Source: Hyphomicrobiales bacterium
GTDB lineage: Bacteria > Pseudomonadota > Alphaproteobacteria > Rhizobiales > Kaistiaceae
NCBI GenBank assembly: GCA_017305815.1
Contig: JAFKJZ010000078.1
Location: 1-11,139 of the forward strand
DNA length: 11,139 bases
Direction of reading: 5' to 3'
The notes under the pieces were generated by a model that ran no database searches, was not told the DNA's origin, and saw only the letters and a list, made by a program, of their open reading frames with translations. Position 1 is the first letter of the stretch; every line of letters starts with the position of its first letter. This document shows, piece by piece, positions 1 to 7,006 of the stretch. Both the position numbers and the translations under genes were made by a program.

Positions 1-402
1 CTCGGTCCGCGCGGCACCTATACGCTGCAGGCGGCGATCGCGGCCTGCCACGCGCGCGCTCCAACCGCCGACCAGACCGACTGGGGACGCATCGCCGGGC
101 TCTATGCCGAGCTGGGTGCGATCGCGCCCTCGCCGGTGGTGGAGCTGAACCGTGCCGTCGCTGTCGGCATGGCCGAGGGACCGGCCGCCGGCCTCGCCGT
201 GGTCGAGCCTTTGGCAACCGAGCCGGCGCTGGCGAGCTCGCATCTGCTGCCGGGCGTGCGCGCCGACCTCTTGATGAAGCTCGGCCGCCTCGCCGAGGCG
301 AAGCTCGATTTCGAGCGTGCCGCCGCCCTCACCCGCAATCTGCGCGAACGCCAGCTACTGCTCGAGCGCGCCGCGACCTGTGCGAACGGCCTCGCCGTCT
401 GA
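1..402 (+). CDS. ECF-type RNA polymerase sigma factor, C-terminal part (5' end outside window)
   Basis: The reading frame is open from the first base and ends at TGA 400-402, giving 133 C-terminal residues. The segment includes TYTLQAAIAACHARA, then DWGRIAGLYAELGAIAPSPVVELNRAVAV, a helical repeat-like stretch, and a final region with LGRLAEAKLDFERAAALTRN. This pattern is typical of the TPR-like C-terminal extension (DUF6596-type) of large ECF sigma factors of the ECF42/SigJ-like kind. In those proteins the sigma2 and sigma4 domains precede it; here they would lie upstream of the window and cannot be checked. Such sigma factors recruit RNA polymerase to a small regulon, and the extension is thought to control activity in place of a classical anti-sigma factor. 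In the family a YCII/DGPF-domain gene is often adjacent, which would have to be upstream. The family call is firm; the regulon is unknown. Confidence 0.85.
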   Translation, partial: LGPRGTYTLQAAIAACHARAPTADQTDWGRIAGLYAELGAIAPSPVVELNRAVAVGMAEGPAAGLAVVEPLATEPALASSHLLPGVRADLLMKLGRLAEAKLDFERAAALTRNLRERQLLLERAATCANGLAV

Positions 403-424
403 TCCCGCCCGCCGGCCCGCCCTT

Positions 425-441
425 GCGCCGGCGGCCGGCGC
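425..441 (+). terminator. GC-rich hairpin after the sigma-factor gene, possible terminator
   Basis: Arms GCGCCGGC (425-432) and GCCGGCGC (434-441) are perfect complements separated by one base, so the real stem is about 6-7 bp with a 3-5 nt loop. It lies 22 nt after the sigma-factor stop codon and before the slyX ribosome-binding site. There is no T tract, so intrinsic termination is doubtful, and GC-rich DNA forms such hairpins by chance. Confidence 0.25.
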
Positions 442-478
442 GCCTTAGGGAGCACGCAGATGGCAGAGGGAGGATCGG

Positions 479-709
479 ATGACCGACACGAACGCCGAAG
501 AGGCTCTGGCGAGCCGCATCGAAGCGCTGGAAATCCGGATCGCCTACCAGGATGAAACCATCGAGGACCTGAACAGCGCGATCACGGCGCAATGGAAACA
601 GGTCGATCTCCTGACCCGCAAGATCGCGCAGCTGACAGAGCAATTGCGCGAGACATCAGAGCAGATCGGCCGCCCGAACCTGCCCGAGCCGCCGCCGCCC
701 CATTATTGA
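479..709 (+). CDS. slyX: SlyX family protein
   Basis: This 76-residue protein matches the SlyX family in length and layout. Residues about 10-60 form a heptad-like coiled coil (LASRIEALEIRIAYQDETI, then LNSAITAQWKQVDLLTRKI). The protein ends in the proline-rich tail PEPPPPHY, which closely resembles the usual SlyX ending. A strong Shine-Dalgarno sequence (GGGAGG, about 468-473) precedes the ATG at good spacing. SlyX was named in E. coli for a link to phage phiX174 lysis and lies near slyD there; its cellular function is still not known. The gene appears to be transcribed alone. It converges with the DUF4126 gene, with only 15 nt between the two stop codons. Nothing in its sequence is odd. Confidence 0.88.
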   Translation: MTDTNAEEALASRIEALEIRIAYQDETIEDLNSAITAQWKQVDLLTRKIAQLTEQLRETSEQIGRPNLPEPPPPHY

Positions 710-724
710 GAGCCGGCGCCGCGC

Positions 725-1192
725 TCAGGTGGCGTAGGCGACGATCCAGAGCGCGAGCGCGATGGCGATGCCATCCTCGATGAGGGCGATCGGCAGGTCC
801 CTGCCGCCCGTTGCCGCAACCAGGCGCTTGCGCGCCTCGTAGCCGCCGAGCGTGCCGATCACGGCGCCGATGGCACCGAGGATCAGGCCGACGATCCAGG
901 CGCCGCCGGCAAAGCCGAGCGCGGCGCCGCAGACCGCGCCCATGAAGATGCGGGTGGCGAACTGCACCGGCACCTTGCGGCTCGGCGTCGTCGGCAGCTG
1001 ATCGGTGATCAGTTCGGCGATGGCCAGCACGGTGAGGATCACCGGCGCCAGCCAGTGGCTCAGAAAGGAGAGCCAGCTGCCGTCAAGATTGATCCAGCCG
1101 AGATAGGCGGCCCATGCGATGGCCGCCGGCGCGGTCATCGCGCGCAGGCCGGCGACGACGCCGATCAACAGCGCCAGGACATAGATGAACAT
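725..1192 (-). CDS. DUF4126 family membrane protein
   Basis: The 155-residue product is strongly hydrophobic, with probable membrane segments near residues 2-30, 44-64, 82-117 and 135-153. It carries the recognisable family signatures GLRAMTAPAAIAWAA (residues 15-29) and ITDQLPTTPSRK (62-73), followed by a glycine/alanine-rich helix pair and IALIEDGIAI near the C terminus. These fit the DUF4126 family of small integral membrane proteins of unknown function. The ATG at 1190-1192 is preceded on its strand by GGGGGAAG at suitable spacing, which supports this start. The gene is read towards slyX, and its promoter must lie in the 230-bp gap between it and the minE terminator, where I see no clear promoter. 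The family call is good; no function is claimed. Confidence 0.82.
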   Translation of the reverse strand: MFIYVLALLIGVVAGLRAMTAPAAIAWAAYLGWINLDGSWLSFLSHWLAPVILTVLAIAELITDQLPTTPSRKVPVQFATRIFMGAVCGAALGFAGGAWIVGLILGAIGAVIGTLGGYEARKRLVAATGGRDLPIALIEDGIAIALALWIVAYAT

Positions 1193-1424
1193 GCTGTCTT
1201 CCCCCTACGTTGCCCACAACCGCAGGGTGACGGATTTCCGGCCGTCGATGCCAGGGATTTGTTCGATTGCAGAAAAGAAAAACTAGGAAGCCGCCATGCC
1301 GTGCCCGGCGGGCGGAATTTCTTACCCTAAGGAACCTTTGGCCGCTCAGGTAGCGCCGGCCCTTCAGGCAGACGCTTCGTCAGGCCACGCCGCGACTCGG
1401 TCGGTTCCTGCGCAGGCGGGCATG

Positions 1425-1450
1425 AAAAAGCCGGCATCGCTGCCGGCTTC
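1425..1450 (-). terminator. Rho-independent terminator of the minCDE operon
   Basis: On the minus strand, a stem with arms AAGCCGGCA and TGCCGGCTT (1441-1449 paired with 1428-1436) and a 4-nt loop (1437-1440) is followed by a short T tract (five T in all, 1425-1429, partly inside the stem). It starts 7 nt after the minE stop codon, the classic position for an intrinsic terminator. Confidence 0.8.
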
Positions 1451-1456
1451 AGGGTC

Positions 1457-1741
1457 TCATGCTGCCGCCTCGGCGCCCTCTTTCCGCCGCTGGCGGACCG
1501 GGTTCGGCAGCTCGATCTCGACCTCGAGGGTGGAGACGGCCTCGGCCCGCTGCATCTTCACCTGGACCTTGTCGGCCGGGATGTCGACGTGGCGGGCGAT
1601 GACACCGAGGATCTCTTCACGGAGCTTGGCGATCAGATCGCTGGCGCCGGCCGAGACTCGCTCGTGCTGCAGCAGGATCTGCAGCCGGTCGCGCGCCACC
1701 GGCGCGGATCGCGCCGGCTTGAAGAAGTTGAAGATCGTCAT
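1457..1741 (-). CDS. minE: Cell division topological specificity factor MinE
   Basis: The 94-residue protein has the MinE layout. A short N-terminal amphipathic segment (MTIFNFFK) serves membrane contact in known MinE. Next comes the MinD-binding helix region [14 protein letters not shown] (residues 16-29), then the topological specificity domain with [24 protein letters not shown] (40-63) and LEVEIELP (72-79). MinE stimulates the MinD ATPase and drives the pole-to-pole oscillation that confines MinC inhibition to the poles, leaving midcell free for FtsZ. Its ATG overlaps the minD stop codon by 4 bp (ATGA), indicating translational coupling. An intrinsic terminator follows directly, so minE is the last gene of minC-minD-minE. 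The alanine-rich tail (residues 87-94) lies beyond the conserved part. Confidence 0.96.
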   Translation of the reverse strand: MTIFNFFKPARSAPVARDRLQILLQHERVSAGASDLIAKLREEILGVIARHVDIPADKVQVKMQRAEAVSTLEVEIELPNPVRQRRKEGAEAAA

Positions 1742-2553
1742 GCAGCCCTCCGACCGAAAAGCTTGCTCATGAAGCCGCGCCGCTCCGCCGGAACGACCAT
1801 CGGGATGTTTTCGCCTTCGAGGCGGCGGGCCGCATCGATATAGGCGCGCGCCGGGGCGCTGTCGGCATCGACCAGCGTGACCGGGCAGCCGACATTCGAG
1901 GCATTCAGCACCGCCTCGCTCTCGGGGATGATGCCGAGCAGCGGGATCGACAGGATCTCGAGGACGTCCTCGACCTTGAGCATCTGGCCGCGCTCGGCGC
2001 GGGCGGCGTCATAGCGGGTGAGCAGGAGGTGCTTCTCCATGTACTCGCCGCGCTCGGCCTTCAGCGTCTTTGAATCGAGCATGCCGATGATGCGGTCGGA
2101 ATCGCGCACCGACGACACTTCCGGATTGGTCACGACGATGGCCACGTCGGCATGGCGCATGGCGAGCATGGCGCCGCGCTCGATGCCGGCCGGGCTGTCG
2201 CAGACGACCCAGTCGAAATGGCCGCGCAGCTCTTCCATGACGCGGGCGACGCCCTCGGCGGTCAGCGCGTCCTTGTCGCGCGTCTGCGAGGCCGGCAGCA
2301 CATAGAGCGTGTCGAGCCGCTTGTCGCGGATCAGCGCCTGCTGCAGCTTCGCCTCGCCCTGGACCACATTGATCAGGTCGTAGACGACGCGGCGCTCGGC
2401 GCCCATGACGAGGTCGAGATTGCGCAGGCCGACGTCGAAATCGACGACAGCCACGCGCTGGCCGGACATGGCCAGCGCGGCGCCGATGGCGGCGGTGGAC
2501 GTCGTCTTGCCAACGCCGCCCTTGCCCGATGTCACAACGAGAACCTGAGACAT
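1738..2553 (-). CDS. minD: Septum site-determining ATPase MinD
   Basis: This 271-residue protein is a full-length MinD. It has the deviant Walker A motif GKGGVGKTT (residues 10-18), the switch I region [16 protein letters not shown] (36-51), Walker B-like [11 protein letters not shown] (118-128), and a C-terminal amphipathic membrane-targeting helix [11 protein letters not shown] (261-271). MinD binds the inner membrane in its ATP-bound dimer form, recruits MinC to block FtsZ assembly, and is released when MinE triggers hydrolysis. The ATG is preceded by AAGGAG with an 8-nt gap. The gene starts 20 nt after the minC stop and overlaps minE by 4 bp, so the three form one operon. All catalytic motifs are intact. 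Confidence 0.98.
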   Translation of the reverse strand: MSQVLVVTSGKGGVGKTTSTAAIGAALAMSGQRVAVVDFDVGLRNLDLVMGAERRVVYDLINVVQGEAKLQQALIRDKRLDTLYVLPASQTRDKDALTAEGVARVMEELRGHFDWVVCDSPAGIERGAMLAMRHADVAIVVTNPEVSSVRDSDRIIGMLDSKTLKAERGEYMEKHLLLTRYDAARAERGQMLKVEDVLEILSIPLLGIIPESEAVLNASNVGCPVTLVDADSAPARAYIDAARRLEGENIPMVVPAERRGFMSKLFGRRAA

Positions 2554-2573
2554 TGCTTCTGCTCCTTGCTGGC

Positions 2574-3281
2574 TCAGGCCAGCGCCGCCATGTTCATCTT
2601 GTCATTTGCGAGCCAAGCCTGGACCGCGCGGCCGCGCAGGCCCGGGTCGAGGTCGTCGGCAGTCTGGTAGAGGCCGTCTATGGCGATCAGCTCGGCCTCG
2701 AATTTCTGGCAGAAGATCCGCGCCGCCGCGTTGCCGGTCGATCCGGCGATGGCGCGGCCGCGCAGCGTGCCATAGATGTGGATCGAGTTGCCGGCGATGA
2801 TCTCCGCGCCGGATGCGACGGAGCCGACCACGGTCACGTCGCCCTGCGGGAAGATGATCGACTGGCCGGAACGGACCGGCGTCTCGATCAGCAGCGACGG
2901 GACCGCTCGGTCGACGAAGCTGTTCTGCTTGGGTGGCTCGGCGGACGGCTTGTGCAGGATTTCGGTCTGCTTGCCACCGCTGACGGACGGAGGCATGCCG
3001 AAGCCGAGCCAGGACGGATCGGCGCCCTCGACCCCCATCACCTTGATCTCGCGTTCGTAGAGCATGGCGATCAGCTCTGCGAAGTCGCGCTTGGTGATGG
3101 CGAGGCCGGTGACGTCGAGAATGACGGGGCGACTGGCAAAGTAGCCCTCGGAACGCTTGGAAAGCTTGTCGAGTTCCGCCAGCCAGTCGGCCAGCGGGAG
3201 TTCGGGCGCCAGAACGGTGGCGAGGAAGGATCTTCCCCGGAACCGGATCGCTGCGCGTTGTTTGGAAGCGGGAGTAGCCAC
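2574..3281 (-). CDS. minC: Septum site-determining protein MinC (FtsZ inhibitor)
   Basis: The product is about 235 residues from the start chosen here. The N-terminal domain (about residues 9-90, starting IRFRGRSFLATVLAP) corresponds to the FtsZ-inhibiting part. A linker rich in Pro, Lys and Ser follows, and the C-terminal beta-helix domain (about 135-235) carries RSGQSI and then VTVVGSVASGAEIIAGNSI, the MinD-binding and dimerisation domain. MinC blocks FtsZ polymerisation near the poles together with MinD. The frame stays open upstream to a GTG at 3342-3344, but that start has no Shine-Dalgarno sequence and would lie inside a CtrA-type box. The GTG at 3279-3281 has AGAAGG 12 nt upstream and gives the N-terminal length usual in rhizobial MinC. 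The start is therefore inferred; the family call is firm. It is the first gene of minCDE. Confidence 0.93.
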   Translation of the reverse strand: MATPASKQRAAIRFRGRSFLATVLAPELPLADWLAELDKLSKRSEGYFASRPVILDVTGLAITKRDFAELIAMLYEREIKVMGVEGADPSWLGFGMPPSVSGGKQTEILHKPSAEPPKQNSFVDRAVPSLLIETPVRSGQSIIFPQGDVTVVGSVASGAEIIAGNSIHIYGTLRGRAIAGSTGNAAARIFCQKFEAELIAIDGLYQTADDLDPGLRGRAVQAWLANDKMNMAALA

Positions 3282-3324
3282 GGTCGCTGTTTGCCTTCTG
3301 TTAAGCAATGTGTGCGACACGCTG

Positions 3325-3342
3325 GTTAACGAGTGGTTAACC
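3325..3342 (-). promoter_or_regulatory. CtrA-type binding box upstream of minC
   Basis: The segment TTAACGAGTGGTTAACC (3326-3342) matches the full CtrA consensus TTAA-N7-TTAAC. Because TTAA is its own complement and C follows on both strands, it reads as a match in both directions. Its centre is about 50 nt upstream of the preferred minC start, so a transcript starting about 35 nt downstream would begin near 3298, just before the AGAAGG ribosome-binding site. Further TTAA half-sites at 3301, 3355 and 3568 make a cluster that is unusual in such GC-rich DNA. CtrA is the cell-cycle response regulator of alphaproteobacteria. Binding is inferred from sequence only. Confidence 0.6.
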
Positions 3343-3406
3343 ACGTCGGACCCGTTAAGGGTTTGGAGGGCAAAAGCTGAGGAATCCCGAGGGGGTTAGG
3401 CCGAAC

Positions 3407-3436
3407 AAAAAAATCTGGGTTGCAGTCCGGAAACCC
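3407..3436 (-). terminator. Possible intrinsic terminator downstream of the LLM oxidoreductase gene
   Basis: On the minus strand, GGGTT (3436-3432) and AACCC (3421-3417) can form a 5-bp stem with a 10-nt loop, followed three bases later by seven T residues (complement of the A run 3407-3413). The T tract is good but the stem is weak, and it lies about 185 nt after the LLM stop codon. It would insulate the minC promoter from read-through. Confidence 0.35.
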
Positions 3437-3620
3437 GTCAACAGCAGCGCGAAAAGCCGCCCTTTGCCTCGATTCCATCGCGAAGCGCTGCGTCATGCCG
3501 GATCGACCCGGCGCCCGCCGCAGAGCGGATTCGGCGAATCGATCCAGCGCCCCGCCAGGGGGCGCCGTTAACGTTTACACCCGCTTGTTCGAAGCCGCCG
3601 CGGCGGTGCGAGTCATGGCC

Positions 3621-4685
3621 TCAGGCCTGTTCCGGCGCGACGTCCGAAGCCTTGGCGGCGAGCGCCCGCTTCACCTCCGGCACGACCTTCGTCCCGAACA
3701 GTTCGATCGACTTCATCATCTTGTCGTGCGGCAGCGTGCCGACGCTGAACTGAATCAGGAAGCAGTCATGGTCGAACAGTTCGTGCTGGTAGAGGATCTT
3801 CTCCGCCACCTCGGACGGGCTGCCGACGAAGAGCGCGCCATGCAGGCGGCGCTGCGCCTCGAACTGTCCGCGCGTCGTCGGCGGCCAGCCGCGCTCCTTG
3901 CCGAGCTTGGTCATCACGGCGGCGAAGGGCGGATAGGCGATGTCGGCGGCTTCCTGCGAGTTCTCGGCGATAAAGCCGTGTGAATTGATGCCGACCTTCA
4001 GCCGCGCGGGATCGCTGCCGGCTTCCTTGCCGGCGCGGCGGTACAGTTCGACCAGCGGCTGGAAGTGGGCTGGATTGCCGCCGATGATGGCGATCGCCAG
4101 CGGCAGGCCGAGCACGCCGGCGCGCACGACCGATTGCGGCGTGCCGCCGACAGCGATCCAGACCGGCAGCGGATCCTGGGCGGGGCGTGGATAGACACCG
4201 AGATCCTGGATCGCGGCGCGATGGCCGCCCGGCCAGCTTACCCGCTCGCTGTCGCGAATACGCAGCAGCAGTTCGAGGTTTTCGGCGAACAGCGCGTCGT
4301 AATCGGCGAGATCGAAACCGAACAACGGGAAGGATTCGATGAACGAGCCGCGCCCGGCCATGACTTCGGCCCGGCCGTTCGAGACAAGGTCGAGCGTCGA
4401 AAAGCGCTGGAAAACGCGCACGGGATCATCGGAGGAAAGCACCGTGACGGCGCTGGTCAGGCGTATGGACTTGGTGCGCGCGGCGGCAGCCGCCAGCACG
4501 ACGTCAGGCGCAGAGACCAGATAGTCGGGCCGGTGGTGTTCGCCCAGGCCGAAGACGTCGAGACCGACCTGATCGGCCAGTTCGATCTCCTCGATGAGAT
4601 TGCGGATCCGCTCGACCGGATCGAGCCGCACGCCGGTCGTCGGGTCGGGCATATTGTCGCCGAAGGTGTAGATGCCGAATTCCAT
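3621..4685 (-). CDS. LLM class flavin-dependent oxidoreductase (luciferase-like monooxygenase family)
   Basis: The 354-residue protein has a bacterial luciferase-like TIM-barrel sequence. It starts [14 protein letters not shown], then has [20 protein letters not shown] (residues 37-55), [20 protein letters not shown] (71-90) and [20 protein letters not shown] (95-114). A later barrel strand carries [14 protein letters not shown] (173-186), and [10 protein letters not shown] lies near the end. Members use FMN or F420 to oxidise varied substrates. The layout recalls the uncharacterised LLM group of Agrobacterium structure 2I7G (from memory), so the substrate is unknown. The frame stays open for 62 codons upstream, but the ATG at 4683-4685 has GGAGAGG 8 nt before it and begins exactly at the conserved first strand. 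The gene stands alone, divergent from lepB across 224 bp. Confidence 0.9.
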   Translation of the reverse strand: MEFGIYTFGDNMPDPTTGVRLDPVERIRNLIEEIELADQVGLDVFGLGEHHRPDYLVSAPDVVLAAAAARTKSIRLTSAVTVLSSDDPVRVFQRFSTLDLVSNGRAEVMAGRGSFIESFPLFGFDLADYDALFAENLELLLRIRDSERVSWPGGHRAAIQDLGVYPRPAQDPLPVWIAVGGTPQSVVRAGVLGLPLAIAIIGGNPAHFQPLVELYRRAGKEAGSDPARLKVGINSHGFIAENSQEAADIAYPPFAAVMTKLGKERGWPPTTRGQFEAQRRLHGALFVGSPSEVAEKILYQHELFDHDCFLIQFSVGTLPHDKMMKSIELFGTKVVPEVKRALAAKASDVAPEQA

Positions 4686-4909
4686 TCTGGTCGCCTCTCC
4701 GAATGACGTCGGCGCGGAAATGCCCGGATCGCCCCGTTTCGCGGCAGATATGGCAACCCGGCGCCGGATTGTCAGCCCCGACGCAGGAAGACGCATCGTC
4801 AACCGAAACGGGCATGTCCTTCCGCAACGTCGGCGCGGCGCACGGCTTTTGGTTGCCGCCTCGCCCCGCATCCCCTAAATGACGGGTTCCCCAATCGACC
4901 GAAAGTCGC

Positions 4910-5683
4910 ATGATGGAAGACACCACGAAGAGCGCAGAGAAGAAGCAGGCGTCCAAGGACGGCCTCGGCGGCACCATCCGCGTCTTCGCCGAGGCGCTGA
5001 TCATCGCGCTGATCGTGCGCACCTTCCTGTTCCAGCCGTTCGAGATTCCGTCGGGCTCGCTGATCCCGACGCTGGAGATCGGCGACTACCTGTTCGTCTC
5101 CAAATATTCCTACGGCTATTCGCGCTATTCGTTCCCCTTCGGCATGGGTCCGTTCGAGGGCCGCATCTGGGGCTCGGAGCCAAACCAAGGCGACATCGTC
5201 GTCTTCAAGGGACCGAAGGACAATTCGACCGACTTCATCAAGCGCGTCATCGGCAAGCCCGGCGACACCGTGCAGATGATCGACGGCCGGCTCTACATCA
5301 ACGACAAGATGGTGGAGCGCCAGCAGATCGAGCCCTACGAGACCAAGGACTTCTTCGGCAACACGATCTCGGCGGCGCGCTATGAGGAGACGCTGCCGAA
5401 CGGCGTCAAGCACCAGATCATCGAGATCGAGGGCGATCGCGGCTCGTTCGACAACACGCCGAAATACGAGGTTCCGCCGGGCCATCTCTTCATGATGGGC
5501 GACAACCGCGACAACTCGGCCGATTCCCGCGACATGCAGTCGATGGGCTACGTCCCGAACGAGAATGTCGAAGGCAAGGCGCGCTGGGTGTTCTTCTCGA
5601 TCGACGAAGGATCGCGCGTCTGGGAGTTCTGGAAGTGGCCTTGGTCGATCCGCTGGAACCGGCTGTTCACCTCGATTACCTGA
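4910..5683 (+). CDS. lepB: Signal peptidase I
   Basis: This 257-residue protein cleaves signal peptides from exported pre-proteins at the outer face of the inner membrane. One N-terminal membrane anchor (about residues 22-42, ALIIALIVRTFLF) is followed by box B with the nucleophile Ser50 in PSGSLIPTL. The general base is Lys111 in the box D-like stretch FIKRVIGKPGD, and box E is GDNRDNSADSR (197-207). The residue after the catalytic Ser is Leu instead of the common Met, a tolerated change. The single anchor is typical of alphaproteobacteria. Two adjacent ATGs (4910 and 4913) are possible starts, and the ribosome-binding site is weak (GAAAG). In many Hyphomicrobiales lepB sits next to rnc and era; here its neighbours are an LLM oxidoreductase and an MFS exporter, so this copy is detached or is one of several. 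Confidence 0.96.
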   Translation: MMEDTTKSAEKKQASKDGLGGTIRVFAEALIIALIVRTFLFQPFEIPSGSLIPTLEIGDYLFVSKYSYGYSRYSFPFGMGPFEGRIWGSEPNQGDIVVFKGPKDNSTDFIKRVIGKPGDTVQMIDGRLYINDKMVERQQIEPYETKDFFGNTISAARYEETLPNGVKHQIIEIEGDRGSFDNTPKYEVPPGHLFMMGDNRDNSADSRDMQSMGYVPNENVEGKARWVFFSIDEGSRVWEFWKWPWSIRWNRLFTSIT

Positions 5684-5724
5684 CGCCGCAGGCAGGCCAC
5701 CGTCGCGCCTGAGTGACACGCATC

Positions 5725-5765
5725 GCAAAATGCAACGACCGCCGATTTGTGCATTGCAAAATGCA
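5725..5765. repeat. Two direct copies of a GCAAAATGCA motif upstream of the MFS gene
   Basis: GCAAAATGCA occurs at 5725-5734 and again at 5756-5765, starts 31 bp apart, close to three turns of the helix. The second copy lies inside the hairpin at 5737-5778. A near-identical third copy (GCAATATGCA) is at 7336-7345, upstream of the convergent small gene. The arrangement looks like an operator for an unidentified regulator; I do not recognise the motif as a named box. Confidence 0.5.
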
Positions 5766-5778
5766 CGAATCGGCGGTC
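5737..5778. repeat. Long perfect hairpin with GCAA tetraloop between lepB and the MFS gene
   Basis: Arms 5737-5755 and 5760-5778 are complementary over 19 positions. The only difference is T5748 opposite G5767, which pairs as a G:U wobble in plus-strand RNA. The loop is GCAA, a GNRA-type tetraloop. Beyond one mismatch the stem can extend by about four more pairs (5732-5735 with 5780-5783). It starts 53 nt after the lepB stop and ends 56 nt before the MFS start codon. No T tract follows on either strand, so it is not a standard intrinsic terminator; it could stabilise the lepB mRNA end, be a small palindromic repeat, or be an operator. Confidence 0.75.
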
Positions 5779-5834
5779 ATTGTCGTGAGGGTCGCGCCTC
5801 CGCGCCCGCCTGATCCTCACCGCCGGACCACCCC

Positions 5835-7004
5835 ATGCCGATCGCCCTCTTCGCCCTGGCCATTGCCTCGTTCGGCATCGGCACGACTGAATTCGTCATC
5901 ATGGGGCTGCTGCCGGAAGTGGCGGCCGATCTCGGCGTCTCGATCCCCAGCGCCGGCCTGCTGATCACCGGCTATGCCATCGGCGTCGTCATCGGCGGCC
6001 CGATCATCGTGCTCGCCACATCGCGGCTGCCGCGCAAGATCACGCTGGTCGGGCTGGCGATGCTGTTCGTCATCGGCAATCTCTTCTGCGCCATCGCGCC
6101 GACCTACGCGCTTCTGATGGCGGCGCGCATCTTCACCGCCTTCGGCCATGGCGCCTTTTTCGGCATCAGCGCCGTCGTCGCCGGCACGCTGGTGCCGCGC
6201 AACCAGCGTGCCCAGGCCATGGCGCTGGTCTTCGCCGGCCTGACGCTCGCCAATATCCTTGGCGTTCCCGGCGGCACCGCGCTCGGCCAGATCGCCGGCT
6301 GGCGCTCGACCTTCTGGGCCGTAGTCCTGATCGGGCTGGTCTCGGTCGCCGCCATCATCGCCTGGGTACCGTCGGACCGAGGCGCCTCGGCGCCGCCGAG
6401 CCTGATGCGCGAATTCGCGGTGTTCAAGCGCCTGCAGGTCTGGCTCGCCATGGCGGTCAGCGTGCTGGCCGCCGCCGCCACCTTCGCCTGCTTCACCTAT
6501 ATCGCGCCGATCCTGAAGACGGTGACGGGGCTGGAATCGCACCAGATCACCTGGGTGCTGCTGCTGTTCGGCGTTGGCATCACCATCGGCAACCTGATTG
6601 GCGGCCGACTGGCCGACTGGAAGCTAATGCCGACAATCCTCGGCGCGCTGACGGCGCTGATCATCGTGCTGGCGCAGTTCAGCTACACCAGCCACTCCGT
6701 CATCGGCGCCTGCATCAGCGTCTTCGTCTGGGGCTGCGTGATGTTCATCCTGATCGCGCCGCTACAGATGCGCGTGATCGAATGCGCCGGCGAAGCGCCC
6801 AATCTCGCATCGACGCTCAACCAGGGCGCCTTCAATATCGGCAATGCCGGCGGGGCGTGGATCGGCGGACTCGCCATCACCTTCGGCGCCGGCTTCGACA
6901 GCCTGCCGCTCGTCGGCGCCGCGCTGACGGTGCTGGCACTGATGATCGCGCTATTGTCCTGGCATCTCGGCAGGCAGCCGATGGCGGTCGCTTCGACCGG
7001 CTAG
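5835..7004 (+). CDS. MFS transporter, DHA1-type drug/sugar efflux permease
   Basis: The 389-residue protein has about twelve hydrophobic segments, as expected for the major facilitator superfamily. The N terminus FGIGTTEFVIMGLLPEVAADL (residues 13-33) is characteristic of the AraJ/SotB/CmlR-like DHA1 group of H+-coupled exporters. A degenerate loop 2-3 motif (TSRLPRKITL, 62-71) and a motif C-like region ANILGVPGGTALGQIAGWR (139-157) fit exporters. The second half contains GVGITIGNLIGGRLADWK, typical of the loop 8-9 motif. Substrates in this group range from chloramphenicol to arabinose, so none is assigned. The start codon has no clear Shine-Dalgarno sequence, but it falls exactly where the family begins. 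Upstream lies the long hairpin with GCAAAATGCA copies. Its stop is only 2 nt from the stop of the convergent small gene. Confidence 0.92.
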   Translation: MPIALFALAIASFGIGTTEFVIMGLLPEVAADLGVSIPSAGLLITGYAIGVVIGGPIIVLATSRLPRKITLVGLAMLFVIGNLFCAIAPTYALLMAARIFTAFGHGAFFGISAVVAGTLVPRNQRAQAMALVFAGLTLANILGVPGGTALGQIAGWRSTFWAVVLIGLVSVAAIIAWVPSDRGASAPPSLMREFAVFKRLQVWLAMAVSVLAAAATFACFTYIAPILKTVTGLESHQITWVLLLFGVGITIGNLIGGRLADWKLMPTILGALTALIIVLAQFSYTSHSVIGACISVFVWGCVMFILIAPLQMRVIECAGEAPNLASTLNQGAFNIGNAGGAWIGGLAITFGAGFDSLPLVGAALTVLALMIALLSWHLGRQPMAVASTG

Positions 7005-7006
7005 GC

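Noticed and set aside
1326..1360. GGAAC near 1331 as an EcfG-type promoter
   Set aside because: The bases at the proper distance are CGCC, not CGTT, and there is no gene to drive on that strand.
2529..3329. A 266-codon open frame on the plus strand opposite minC
   Set aside because: Antisense to minC; its composition is that of a high-GC shadow frame.
3590..3625. CCGCCGCGGCGG and GGCCTCAGGCC palindromes near the LLM stop codon as a terminator
   Set aside because: They leave loops of zero or one base and have no T tract; the hairpin with a T run at 3407-3436 is a better candidate.
4065..4706. A 213-codon open frame on the plus strand opposite the LLM oxidoreductase
   Set aside because: It is the shadow of a clearly recognisable protein, with no domain and no ribosome-binding site.
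4799..5728. A 309-codon open frame on the minus strand opposite lepB
   Set aside because: lepB has all catalytic motifs on the plus strand; the antisense product is a low-complexity, charged shadow.
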